Positions 38,050-48,218 of a DNA stretch of 64,000 bases are shown in pieces. Source of the stretch: Hondaea fermentalgiana. Lineage: Eukaryota > Sar > Bigyra > Thraustochytrida > Thraustochytriidae. Every line of letters starts with the position of its first letter. Position 1 is the first letter of the stretch. Made by a program: the position numbers and the translations under genes. The stretch covers positions 38,267 through 102,266 of the forward strand of contig NPFB01000128.1 in NCBI GenBank assembly GCA_014084085.1, in the 5' to 3' direction. The notes under the pieces are model-generated. The model was given only the letters and a program-made list of their open reading frames with translations. It was not told the DNA's origin and made no database searches.

Positions 38050-41000
38050 TTACCCCGTGTGCTCGCTCAGTTCCATATGAGGAAAATTCACTAAAAGACC
38101 TTTGAGCGAGCACGTTGGTGCATGCGGCCTTTGGTGACACCATGCACAGGAGCCACCTTTTTGTTCGACCGTCTCGAGCACCGACTTTGCCGTCATGGCC
38201 CATTCGCGAAGATCAAGCTTTCGCTCCGCAACGGGATTCTCTCGCGGACACCACACTTGAACGACCAGATTTACAACGTGACGATGATGCCCAGAGGTGA
38301 ACATGGACCCCAGCACACTCCAGTCGTTGGGAGACAATGCACTGTTGGCGTGCATTGGGGTTAGTTCAATCGCCTCCAAAGCCTCAGCAAAGGCCTGCAC
38401 GACTTGGTGAATGCCAAAGCATGTGCGGCCCACGTTGAAGATCGAATTCACGTCCGAGGAAGGGTCCAATATATACAGCGGCGCGGGGGATGTAGCCTTG
38501 GCCACTTCAATAAGATGCTGGCTTTTCATGTGCATCATGGCGAGCACGTCCGGCGTCGCGGCAGGATCCATGTGCACCCAGACGCCTCGCTCGATAAAAG
38601 CAGGATTGGCGTACTCTCGCAAAAACGTCATGAGCACAGCGCCGAGAAGATTGGAAGGGCACGGCAGACCGTGCATTCCCGACGGAAACCAGCGTTGCAG
38701 GATGGCCGTCACCATGAGCACGAGGCCGTACGACGAAAGGCCACCGACAAAGGGATCGTTGAGACCCTTGACGACAAGAAACTGCTTGATAACCAGTGTC
38801 AAAGGCTTGAGAGGCGGATAACTCGCCATGAGGCGTCGCACGAGCGCGCAGGTACGCAGACCTGTATGGGAATAGCTATCAAAGGTAATGTCGACGTTGA
38901 TAAGACTGCCTTGATTACCAAAGGAAATGGGGATTTGCGCCGTGGCTAGCTTGATCACGGGCACAGAAGTGTGCTCAACGCTCTGGATCATCTGCACCCA
39001 GCTTTGGCCGCGCAAATGGTCAGCGAGGGTCCGCATGGCCACTCGTGCAGGTACTCCAAAGCGCTGGACCACCATGTCGACGTCGGAACACGGCGCCGCC
39101 AGGCCCGTCTCGAGAGATCCAAAGAGCCGCGTTGTCGCGCCAGGAAAGATACTTTGCACCGCGGTCCGAATGCGCTCCGCCACAGCAAGCTGCCAAGGTC
39201 GCCGTGTTAGAGCAATCTGGTCGAGACTTTGTGACATCTCATCCAAATTTTGACTGAGCATATCCAAAACTGCAGCCTCCACACCTTCGACGACAAGCGG
39301 CGGGCCGATAGCATTTCCGAAATGGAAAGGCGTTCCGCGCACTTCGGCGGAGTAGCCAATGTGCGCAGCGCAGGGCTTCTGGGGCTGCGTTGGGGTACGT
39401 GAGAGACTTTCCGCCAGGGGCCTTGGAACCACCTTGGTCTCGGACGCGACGGCAGGTGCTGCAACTGCAGCTTCTGCGGCCGATGGATTTGCGCGAACGA
39501 CTTGCTCAGTACCGGTTGTTTTCGTAAAGATCTCTTTGGCATTCGTCTCCGTGTTGTCTGTATCACCGGGCTGATGCCTGGCGCTATCGCGCGTGAAAGC
39601 GATACCTGGCACCGCCTCATAGTGTGCTGTGTTCTCAGCACCGCTCGATCCTTGCTTTGTCAACACCCTTGACGATGGTTTGTCGCATTCGCGACCACCT
39701 CGCGTCGCAGCGCTTGCTATTTTGCTCGGTGCGGGCCAGCTCGGGGGCGTGCTGCTGCTGTCCTCAGCAATCATGGTCGAACTTGAGTTTCTCGACGATA
39801 ATGAGATCGTCTCGCCGCTCTCTCCACGGCGTCTATGTACATTGTGGTCTGCTGCCGCTGCTGCTACTGGAATAGTGGAACGGGCAGTCTTTGTTTCAGA
39901 TGAGTCCACGCGACGTGCTGTATCGGTTCCATCAGTTAAAGAAGGTTGATCCCGGAACGCCGAATTTTGTGGGCCTGCAAAACGAGATGGCGAGAGGCTT
40001 CGAGCTTGTCGGGCAGCGTGTCGCTGACGACTAGAATTCCTGCGAGCACGTCTAGAAACGGTCTCTACCTTTTTCCATTCCCCGCTTCCGGCTTCAGCCG
40101 AAGATTCGCGAGCAAGTGATGCCATGGTTTCAAGGTTGGCCTCATTGAGCGGGCCACACACGCTTGCAGCTTCGGAGCTTGACTCTGATACTGCATCGGA
40201 CCCACTTCGCCCCGAGTCATCTGATTCGGATAACCTTGGGAATTCTGCAGTCTTGCCATGTTGCAAATCCGCATGTTCCTCGGGAGACTCCACGCTCGCC
40301 TTGTCTTCGTCTTGTACAGTGTCGCCATCCTCATCAGCAGCTTCGTCATCCTTGGTCTCGCTGGACGTCACAGAAGAGGACTCGCTCTCATGATCGGCTT
40401 TCTCTTCCATGGGCATCTTCCCAAGTTCCGGACAATCCCTGTGGACGAGGTTGCCGTTGCCGAGACTATCGCTGCCAGAATCTTCGTTACTTTTCTCCGA
40501 GGCGACGACATTTGCATGGTTCTCGCCACTCACAAGCTTGTCTGCCACGCTTTTGGCGTGACAGTCTTGCAACACTGCAGCACAAAGACGCATCGTTGCG
40601 TCAGCGCGAGAACCCCATTGCGACACGGGACATGTGAAAAGAAGTAGTAGTGCCTCATCGCGCGGCATTTGCGCAAGCTGCTTAAGACTGGAACGGACCT
40701 CCTCGGCGCCAGGCACCTCGGATTGCGCTGCGCCTTCCAGCGTGTCACCCAGATATGCAAGCGAATTCACATGCATCTCCACTTGTGGCCCAGGACCGTC
40801 GCCCGTGCGTTTATGGTTCGAGACATAGGCAAAGACGCTCTGCGTAAGAAAAGTCGCAAAGAGACTGGGAAGTGATCCTGAGAGGAGTGTGCTCGCTACT
40901 TTGTCATAGGTACGAGCGGGAGAACGTTTGGGATCCGTCATGGTGCGGAGATCTTCGCGGTCGCCCGTGCGAAGGGCTGTACGCACGAGGCCACCGCGAC

Positions 41001-41655
41001 CCGGAAGTGTTGACAGTGCTGCTTCCAGTATTGACCGTGCATCATGCGCGAGACTCGATCGTAGCGCTAGAACGGAGCGTGGACCCGTCCCTGTGGCGTC
41101 CAGCATCAGAATGCAATCAAGGAGCTTCCGGCCAGCCTCCATTTCATCCTTTCCTGGGCGCTCAAAGACAGCACCAGCGCACCGAAGGCTGTCCCACGAG
41201 TGCACGCACGACGTACAGCTCACTGCGTCCCGACCTGGAGTTTGCACGGCGAGAAAGAGACCGTCTTGTAAACCGAGCTTGGCACGTCGCACTGCACGAA
41301 CCACGCACCTCACTAGACGCACCTGGTCTAGGTCCCGCACGACGAGCGCTTCTGCCTGTTCCTGGGCGGTGAGACGTTCCTCAAAGTACTTCCATAGCGC
41401 CTCCACATCCGCCTCGCTGTCGTTGGCGTCCTCGCACAGGGGCACGGGCTCGAGGGACTTTTCCGAGACGAGTTTCGGCCACTGCGGCAGCACAAAGCCC
41501 AGGATTGTGCCGGCCGTGGCGTTTTCCAGGCGCGCCACCTCCTTTTCGTCGCCCCAGAGTTTCTCCAGCTCCGCATCGACGCAGGTCTCGCGCTCTTCCC
41601 TGGCGGTGCCGGTCTTGCGCTTGCGCTTTCTGCGTTTCATCTGAAGCTTGCCCAT
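38050..41655 (-). CDS. TRF4/PAPD5-like non-canonical poly(A) polymerase (terminal nucleotidyltransferase)
   Basis: 1201 residues from the ATG at 41655 (MGKLQMKRRKRKRK, a likely nuclear signal). The catalytic part is in the last third. GSLETGLAAPCSDVDMVV provides the GS motif and DxD metal-binding pair at about residues 843-860. INVDITFD supplies the third Asp. The central domain has PLTLVIKQFLVVKGLNDPFVGGLSSYGLVLMV, as in TRF4/5 and TENT4 enzymes. Family members add A-tails, or mixed tails, to aberrant or structured RNAs, in yeast as part of TRAMP. The N-terminal ~750 residues are unrelated to those in yeast or animals. They begin with a helical domain containing a lone CTSC-type Cys pair and continue as a long acidic, Ser-rich low-complexity region. 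Confidence 0.88.
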   Translation of the reverse strand: MGKLQMKRRKRKRKTGTAREERETCVDAELEKLWGDEKEVARLENATAGTILGFVLPQWPKLVSEKSLEPVPLCEDANDSEADVEALWKYFEERLTAQEQAEALVVRDLDQVRLVRCVVRAVRRAKLGLQDGLFLAVQTPGRDAVSCTSCVHSWDSLRCAGAVFERPGKDEMEAGRKLLDCILMLDATGTGPRSVLALRSSLAHDARSILEAALSTLPGRGGLVRTALRTGDREDLRTMTDPKRSPARTYDKVASTLLSGSLPSLFATFLTQSVFAYVSNHKRTGDGPGPQVEMHVNSLAYLGDTLEGAAQSEVPGAEEVRSSLKQLAQMPRDEALLLLFTCPVSQWGSRADATMRLCAAVLQDCHAKSVADKLVSGENHANVVASEKSNEDSGSDSLGNGNLVHRDCPELGKMPMEEKADHESESSSVTSSETKDDEAADEDGDTVQDEDKASVESPEEHADLQHGKTAEFPRLSESDDSGRSGSDAVSESSSEAASVCGPLNEANLETMASLARESSAEAGSGEWKKVETVSRRARRNSSRQRHAARQARSLSPSRFAGPQNSAFRDQPSLTDGTDTARRVDSSETKTARSTIPVAAAAADHNVHRRRGESGETISLSSRNSSSTMIAEDSSSTPPSWPAPSKIASAATRGGRECDKPSSRVLTKQGSSGAENTAHYEAVPGIAFTRDSARHQPGDTDNTETNAKEIFTKTTGTEQVVRANPSAAEAAVAAPAVASETKVVPRPLAESLSRTPTQPQKPCAAHIGYSAEVRGTPFHFGNAIGPPLVVEGVEAAVLDMLSQNLDEMSQSLDQIALTRRPWQLAVAERIRTAVQSIFPGATTRLFGSLETGLAAPCSDVDMVVQRFGVPARVAMRTLADHLRGQSWVQMIQSVEHTSVPVIKLATAQIPISFGNQGSLINVDITFDSYSHTGLRTCALVRRLMASYPPLKPLTLVIKQFLVVKGLNDPFVGGLSSYGLVLMVTAILQRWFPSGMHGLPCPSNLLGAVLMTFLREYANPAFIERGVWVHMDPAATPDVLAMMHMKSQHLIEVAKATSPAPLYILDPSSDVNSIFNVGRTCFGIHQVVQAFAEALEAIELTPMHANSALSPNDWSVLGSMFTSGHHRHVVNLVVQVWCPRENPVAERKLDLREWAMTAKSVLETVEQKGGSCAWCHQRPHAPTCSLKGLLVNFPHMELSEHTG

Positions 41656-41719
41656 GGCGCCCGCCGGTCCGCGAGCGCACACAGGCTATCAGCCAGGACC
41701 GCACGTGCGCCGCGAGCGC

Positions 41720-41720
<1 letters not shown>

Positions 41721-41755
<35 letters not shown>
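41721..41755 (+). repeat. (CGCA)n microsatellite
   Basis: About eight tandem CGCA/CACG units about 65 bp upstream of the nucleotidyltransferase ATG on its 5' side. Confidence 0.9.
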
Positions 41756-42040
41756 GTCCGCCCAGCCAGCGCCCCGAGCCTCGACCGTGCGGGCGCGCCG
41801 CTCGCGCGCTAGCTCGCTTTCTCTGTTTGACCGCCCGAGAGCGGCGCGACGACAATTGATGACGAGGATGAAGATGCCCGCGCCTGGCCTGGTCTTCTCG
41901 CTCCCTCGACGCCACGTCCTCCCTCCGCGCGCGCGCCCGCTCGCCGCGCGCCAGCCCGCGCGCACGCTCGCCTGCTCGCTCGCGCGCCCGGCGCCGGCGC
42001 GACTGCGGTCTGCTCTGCTCTGCTCTGCTCCGCTCCGCCC

Positions 42041-42047
42041 TTTCCCT

Positions 42048-42079
<32 letters not shown>

Positions 42080-42140
42080 TCCTTCTTTCTTTCCTTCCTT
42101 CTTTCTTTCCTTCGTTCCTTCGTTCCCGTTTTTTTTTTTT
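42041..42140 (+). repeat. (TTTC)n microsatellite and T-run
   Basis: A pyrimidine-only tract of TTTC, TTCC and TTCG units over about 85 bp, ending in eleven or more Ts. Confidence 0.9.
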
Positions 42141-42159
42141 AATCCGAAAGCCCATTGCC

Positions 42160-42250
42160 CACTTGCGCCGCGGCGGGCAAGTGCGGCACGCCGCGGCGCA
42201 AGTCGAACTCCGCCGCCGCGCAGTCGGGAATGCGCGGCGCAAGTCGCGGC
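42160..42250. repeat. Array of GCAAGTG/CACTTGC promoter element
   Basis: CACTTGC at 42160-42166 and GCAAGTG at 42177-42183 form 7-bp inverted arms. GCAAGT then repeats at 42177, 42198 and 42239, with a degenerate GCAGTC at 42220, so spacing is about 21 bp. The intervening sequence is GC-rich with CCGCGGC. This resembles the arrays at 104-185 and 16423-16498 but lacks the TATCC part. Confidence 0.5.
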
Positions 42251-42403
42251 GGGACGCAGGCCGGGCGTCCCTCGCGGCGGGGCAAAGGCTCGCGGAAGCT
42301 ACGAACGAAGGCAAGCAAAGGCGAGACCCGCGCGGGCAGCGAGGGCGGAGGCGCGAGGCGAGGAGGCGGGCGGGCGGGCGGGCGGGCAGGCGGGCAGGCA
42401 GGC

Positions 42404-42496
42404 ATGCGCGCGAAGAAGAAGGCGGCGGCGGCGCTCCGCGGAAAACGGCAGTCTGCGAGATCGGGCCCCAGGGATGATGATGGGGCCGTCGCGACA

Positions 42497-42531
<35 letters not shown>

Positions 42532-45500
42532 AACGACGACGACCAGCACCACGACGACAGGCACGAACTCGACCACGACAGCGATGAGAGAGGATGCTGG
42601 AGCTCTTGATGCTAGTGCGGGTGGTACTGGAATCTTGCATCAAGAGGGAGGGGCGCCGCAGACGCAGCAGAGACGACGAAGAGGCCAGGAGATTGAGACG
42701 GATGACTTCCATGCAGAAGCGGATGAGGACCTCACCGAGGATGCGGAGGAATTGACACAGAACCATGTCAGTAGTGGCGGCGGCGGCGGCGGTGGTGGCG
42801 AATTCCAGAAACGAATGCAGGACGAGAAGGTGCGCCAACAGGTACAGCGACCCGGAAGCGGGGCCCTCTTTCACAGTGCAAACTGTCTTCGGGACCATGG
42901 TCTCATGCGTAGCGTGGCGAGATTAGAGCAGGAAATCGATCTCAAAGGCGGCGTGGCAGCCCGGCGTCAACTAAAGACTGTCGAACAACTGCAAAGGACT
43001 GCACTTGCTCAAGTCGATGCTTGTCTGCACGCGGACAGGAACTGGTGCGCTTCTCTTGGATCCGACGGCGTCATTTCCGTCTGGGACTATGCGATCGGGC
43101 GTTGTATTCATCGTTTTGTCACGAAGCAATCAGGCGCTGGGTCGGCTGCGCGCGGGCTCTTTTTCCACGGCCAAGACCGCGTTGTTGCCATCTTTGATAC
43201 CTTTTTTGCAATATGCAGTCTGCGAAGCGAATCCATACGCTTGCAAAGCTTTGCTGCACAGGTGCCTGGCGCGCGTGCAATGGGCCCTGCGTGCTCGCTG
43301 GGCGAAAATGTATTTGCTTTTGGCTGCGCCGACGGATATGTTCGATTATGGAATGTATTCCGAGACCAGCTCATTGGTCAACTTCCTAAACTTCACAGAA
43401 CTGGAATTACCGCGCTTGTGGCAAGTACACCGCGAGAGGCGATGCGCTCGGGCACCCGCGCCTTCGAAGTTGCCACGGGTTCTGCCGAAGGCTCGCTTGT
43501 TCTCTGGCGTGTGCAGGTGCGCAGTTCGGGGACGCGAAAACCAGGCGCCGTTGACCTTCTCGACCGTTCGGGCTGGCTTGATCTCGAAGGCAGCGGGCGC
43601 CTGACGCTCTCTGCGCGCGACGACGTCGCCCACCCTGGCGGCGTTATTTCCCTCCGTGTGGACTCGACGCAGGAAACTCTTCTTTCGTTTGGCCGCGACC
43701 TTGTACTCGTGCTGTGGGACCTCAATGGCCATAAAGATTCAAGTGCGGTCGCCACAGCGCGCCGCCGCTGGACACTTCTGGGGGACATTGACCCAGACGC
43801 GGCACAGTTTCTTTTTATGCGCATGTCGACCTCGAGTCTCCCCGACGGTGCTTTACTTGGCTGCCCTCTGCGTGATGGTGAGCTTTATGGCTACGCTGAT
43901 GCGGGCGAAGTTAGCGATATTCTGAGTGGAGGCCGCTGTGCCTCGCCCAATCTGGAGCGCAGGCCCGAAGGCACCGCTGCACCCGCCATCCGAGAGCTTT
44001 TGCGTTTGCAGCGTGTTGGCTCGCTTTGGGCGGGCTTGAAGCCGGGTGTCGACTCATCCTCGTTGCCTCTGATTCGCCGACTGGTGCAGCATCCACGCGA
44101 GCCAGACGTTGTCTGCGCAATCTCAGATCATGGAGTGCACATTGTGCGTTGTGAAGTCGAGCCCCAGCTGCGAGCCTGTGCCTCGATTCCTGGATGCGGT
44201 CGTGTGGCTTTCTTTATGCATGAACAGCGGCTCAAAGCCGCGAGAATCTCTGTCGAGACGCTCGAGGCGCCGCAGAACGCATCGCCATCATCAGCAGACT
44301 TTGACACGGGCACGTTATGTTCGCATTTGTCTTCGATGGCCTCTCCTCAGCCGTTTGGCGTTCGTTCTGGGCCGCGTACTCTTCAGTGGCCAGGAACACC
44401 GCAAGTTCATGTCTTTGCACGCGTAAAATCATGTCTCGTGGCTGTAGTTTGGCCTAGTGTGGAGCGCTACATTGTTTTGTCGATGACGAGCACTCAGCAA
44501 AATGACAAGGACTTTTTTGCTGACGGTGAAAGCGACGGCCAAACCGATGATGAAAATGACACAAGAGAGCCCAATTGGCACGTAAGCATGGTTGATCAAG
44601 GCATCGGAAGCAGCGCAGCATGGAGCTGGACGCCACGTGAGGTGATACTTGGCGATGACGACACCCCAACCCGTCTGCAAGAGCCAGGGCTGGCGACACT
44701 GGTGACAGGCGTCGAGACCAGGTATCGCGCGCAAGCTTCAGATAGAGGAGCAGAAGACGGCACAGTGGAACCCAAGAGTCGATCCTTTCGCGCACGTAAA
44801 CGCATGGCTTCACTCATGACTCGTCCGAGTTCTACGTCGATCGACAAGGGCCCCACCGCCTCTGCGTCGGGGCCTGGAACTGTGGCAGTCAAATCACCTC
44901 CTGCTGCAGCTGCAGCTGCAGCTGCAGCTGCATCTTCTGGCGTTGGTGGCGGTGGCGGCGGCGTCAGCGCTGGCGGCAGTGAGGACCATGGGCTTCAGAT
45001 CCGACGCTCCCCGTCGGTAGGAAGCGATGGGCAAGGGCCAAAGAACTTTTCGATGACAAGAATCACCTCCCCCGGATCCGGAGCAGGAAGCCCTCGACAC
45101 TCTGCAAGATTGATTTCCCAGCAGAAACATGCTGCCGTTCCTGTGGGTCCGCCGCACCTTTGTTTGACCAAGTTTACGCTCTCTGGCGAGCACGTGACCG
45201 TTGAAGGCCGCCAAATCGCTCTTCTTGCTTGCGACCCCATCGCCTTGCACGGCGGTGGACCCGCGCTCTTGGTGAGCTTTGGAAATGTATCACCGCGAAC
45301 ATCATTGTCAGAACGACCGAACACTGGCACGCAATCGGCAGGCGATGAACCACATACGCCAGGCGATATGGATAGCATGGGGGCCTCTGTTGACTCTGAC
45401 TCAACAGTTACGGGTCGAACAAGCGCCCAGGCACTCGCGGGCGGGACAGAGGGTCTCGACCGCGATCGCATGCTTGCCTTCAAGAGTCGCTTCTTCTATT

Positions 45501-46749
45501 GGACAACCTTGCCTGCGGCGCTCTCGGATCGTGATGCGGCTGCCGTGGAAATTGAAGGTGCACAAGAACTAATCTTTGTCAAGCTACGTCCGTGTGGCGA
45601 CGAGATCGAAACGCCAAGTCTCGTGCAATGGTCGTGTATGGGTTCCGCAACGCCGTTCACGCTCGAGCCCTCACTCTCTTCGCTCACGTGCGCGCTTGCA
45701 TACGGACCAAGGGTGGAAATGCTGACGTTGACAACTACGGCGGGCGTGCAGGCAAGCAAGGCGAGCTTTCGCTGGCAAGGAAGTGCATCCGCGGGCAAGA
45801 CGGTCGAGGAAATTGAGTGGTTCAATGGAACTCTTCTTGTGCGCACGCGGGATGACGTGCGCGTGGTGTACTGGGCAGCGCGAAACCCCAAGGACGCAGT
45901 GCCTCTTGCGCACGTCCGGAGCACTTTAAATACCTTTCGTGAGAAGGCACTCAACCAAAAGGACCGACGTTCTGCGCTCACATCAGGGACTCGACTTGCG
46001 TCCATGCGGCTGCGGCAAAGCAAGGCCTCCACGTCAACAACAGCGGGTGGCGGTCCAATGGACAAAGACGCGCAAGAGGTGCTCTGGATGCCAGCTCTGC
46101 TTCCGCACGAGCGGGCGACAGTCCGCGGGTGCGACATGGAGATTTTGACAAATGCAGTGCCCTACCCGCGGGCTGCGACCGCGCTCGCCACGGTGCATCG
46201 CGGGCGCGTCATTCTGGCTCAGGGTTTGGGCCTCGACGGAAGTGCGTCCATTGACGACGCCTTTTCACGGTTCGCTTTCCTCGTCTCTGGGGGATTCCTC
46301 GACGCCGCCATGGCGTGGGCGCGACGGAGGCTGGGCCCCGAGGAGCAGGACCGAGCGAGCGCCTTTCTGGAGGCGCGCGGGCACGTCCAGGAGGCGGCGT
46401 CGCTCGCGGCCGCGGCGGGCCCGCCATCTCTGGGTCGTCTGCTCGACATTTGCGCCACGCACGCGCTGCTGCGGCCGCTGCAGGCGTTGCTGGAGGACCN
46501 NNNNNNNNNNNNNNNNNNNNNNNNNNNNNNNNNNNNNNNNNNNNNNNNNNNNNNNNNNNNNNNNNNNNNNNNNNNNNNNNNNNNNNNNNNNNNNNNNNNC
46601 ACGCCGACGCCGCCGCCGCGCTCTCGCGCCTCGCGCAGGCATGCTCGTACGCCGGCCGCGAGCGCGACATGGACTTCGTCCTCGCCATGTTGCCGCCGAC
46701 GCCGCCGCCGCCGCCGCCGGCTTCGGACCGGGCTCGCGCGGGCGCCTGA
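42404..46749 (+). CDS. Large WD40 plus alpha-solenoid protein, interrupted by an assembly gap
   Basis: About 1450 residues, with a 100-N gap at 46500-46599 before the last ~50. ATG at 42404 (MRAKKKAAAALRGKR) is preferred; 42230 and 42584 are alternatives. A poly-Thr run and acidic low-complexity segment precede WD-type blades (WCASLGSDGVISVWDYA, VFAFGCADGYVRLWN, FEVATGSAEGSLVLW, LLSFGRDLVLVLWDL). After a Gly/Ala/Ser-rich insertion there is more beta structure (LLVRTRDDVRVVYWAA), then TPR-like helices (FLVSGGFLDAAMAWARRRLGPEEQDRASAFLEARG). A propeller plus solenoid is typical of vesicle coat, TSET/TTRAY or intraflagellar transport proteins; I cannot decide which. The right-hand piece (HADAAAALSRLAQACSYAG...) continues the helical pattern, and the missing length must be 2 modulo 3 to keep frame. 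Confidence 0.75.
46500..46599. other. Assembly gap (100 N) inside the WD40/solenoid gene
   Basis: Exactly 100 N. Coding sequence on both sides is in different frames if 100 is taken literally, so the stated size is a placeholder. The true missing length could hide more exonic or intergenic sequence. Confidence 0.98.
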
Positions 46750-46784
46750 GTGCGCGGGCGACGCTGCTGGCAGCGGCCCTGCTG

Positions 46785-47765
46785 ATGGTCCTGCTGGCGG
46801 CCATCCCCGGGACGGTGGCGCAGGAGTCGCGCGCCATCAAGCCGTTCTTCGTCGCCAAGGACGAGGAGGCCCATACCGTCGTCAAGCTGCGCACCAAGGC
46901 CCAAACGGAGGTCTCGTGCCAGCTTTCGCACGTGACCAGCAGCCAGGACCCGGCCGGTGCCCAAGGCGGTGCCGACGGTGGCGCCAATGCGAACAATGGT
47001 AATGGTCTTCGAGGAAATCTGGCCGGATCCCCCGAGCAGCAGGTCTTTCAAGCCGTGCACGGCGACGTCGAGGCCATGCTCGCGCGCCTCAATGGCATTT
47101 GTATTCGCAAAACCATCGAGTACTGGAAGTATGAGCTTTGCTTTGAGTCCAAAGTGACACAGTCTCATGGCCGCAACGCGTTTCTTCTGGGGACCTATGT
47201 CGGGATGGATGGCGTCAACCAGCTTTACGATGAGGGAACGCGCTGCGAGGCGCTCACGGGCAATGTGGGTCGCGAATCGCGCGTCGAGTTTGTCTGCGAT
47301 GACGCGCTACGCCTCCTCAGCGTTGTCGAAGTGTCGACATGTTCATACATGATTTACGTCTCGACACCTGTGGTCTGTGGACATCCTCAATTTCAGCAGA
47401 ACTTGAAGCGGGTACCTGGCATCAGTACGGGGAGCAACGCCGGGCCTCTACGTGACGAGTGGACGCTTGAGCTCTTTGAGACAGCCGATGGCCAAGTTGC
47501 TTGCGTCGCCGCTGCGCTCGACCCGGGTTCCATGCTCAACTTCAAATCGTTTGAGATTAGCCTCTCTGTGGTGACACCCTCAATGGAACTTAAGACGGCA
47601 CACGACATGGCGCGTTCACGTGGGCGTCAGACTTTGAGCCAAAAGGAAAATCATTATGAGGTGCGTCGGGTCGAGGACAATACGAGGATCATACTCGCCT
47701 CGGGTTCGGCCTTTCGGGGTGGCCTGACGTACGCGGTCGTGCAAGGAGCGGCACAACCGCTCTAA
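46785..47765 (+). CDS. OS-9/Yos9-like ER lectin with MRH domain
   Basis: 326 residues from the ATG at 46785, with a short signal peptide (VLLAAIPGTVAQ). An in-frame ATG at 46640 would give a longer Arg-rich leader that overlaps the preceding gene. An MRH domain spans about 104-200: CIRKTIEYWKYELCFESKVTQSHG, LGTYVGMDG, YDEGTRCEALTG, RESRVEFVC, VVEVSTCSYMIYVSTPVVCGHPQF. The mannose-contact residues of the fold (Gln in VTQ, Arg in RESRVEFVC, Glu and Tyr in EVSTCSY) are present. OS-9/Yos9 proteins recognise trimmed N-glycans on misfolded proteins and deliver them to the HRD1 ER-degradation complex. No HDEL-type signal is at the C-terminus (AAQPL). ERLEC1 or glucosidase II beta are weaker alternatives because there is one MRH domain and it is central. 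Confidence 0.85.
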   Translation: MVLLAAIPGTVAQESRAIKPFFVAKDEEAHTVVKLRTKAQTEVSCQLSHVTSSQDPAGAQGGADGGANANNGNGLRGNLAGSPEQQVFQAVHGDVEAMLARLNGICIRKTIEYWKYELCFESKVTQSHGRNAFLLGTYVGMDGVNQLYDEGTRCEALTGNVGRESRVEFVCDDALRLLSVVEVSTCSYMIYVSTPVVCGHPQFQQNLKRVPGISTGSNAGPLRDEWTLELFETADGQVACVAAALDPGSMLNFKSFEISLSVVTPSMELKTAHDMARSRGRQTLSQKENHYEVRRVEDNTRIILASGSAFRGGLTYAVVQGAAQPL

Positions 47766-48218
47766 TGACCCATTAAACAATGCGATGCACGCACAAACTA
47801 ACTGCATGGTTTCAATGTGGATAATTTCTCTGTTTTCTAGCTACTATTCACTACGTCTATAAAAAAAAAAATGATTGTAAAAGATAGCTACGGTGTGGGA
47901 AACTCCATGGAGAAACCATGGAAATGGCGGCATTGGAGATCTTGCAAGGCCTATGGCCGAGGAATGTGCGAGTTCTATTGTTTTTTTGACACAACAAGTC
48001 AATCGAAGACCGCTTCTTTTGACTGACATTCCCCGCGATGGTTTGCTTTTCTTCTGAGGAAAAGCAAATCATCAAGTCACGCCGTTCAGTCATAAAGGAT
48101 AGCGTCTGTACAGGCCGCCAGCCAGCCAATAATAAAAGGATCTTGCTCTTTATTGTATAGGCCTACCCGACATTGGATCTCTTTTCTCTATGTAACAGTC
48201 TGCTGCTCCCTAAGCCAT
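47766..48218. other. Convergent 3' intergenic region
   Basis: This 453 bp separates the OS-9-like and MORN gene stops. It contains CTATAAAAAAAAAAATG near 47857 and AATAATAAAAGG near 48127, both A-rich and possibly 3' processing related. No gene is seen. Confidence 0.6.

Larger units (their letters stand above)
41656..42403. other. Divergent promoter region, nucleotidyltransferase / WD40 gene
   Basis: This 748 bp carries three simple repeats (CGCA at 41721-41755, TTTC at 42041-42126 followed by a T11 run, GGGC near 42368-42400) and an array of the recurrent promoter element at 42160-42250. The WD40 gene's true ATG could be at 42230, 42404 or 42584, so part of this interval may be coding. Confidence 0.6.

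Noticed and set aside
42155..42403. N-terminal extension of the WD40 protein from 42155 or 42230
   Set aside because: The frame at 42155 begins with TTG. The 42230 ATG would make the promoter-like repeat and GGGC tract coding. I prefer 42404 but cannot exclude 42230.
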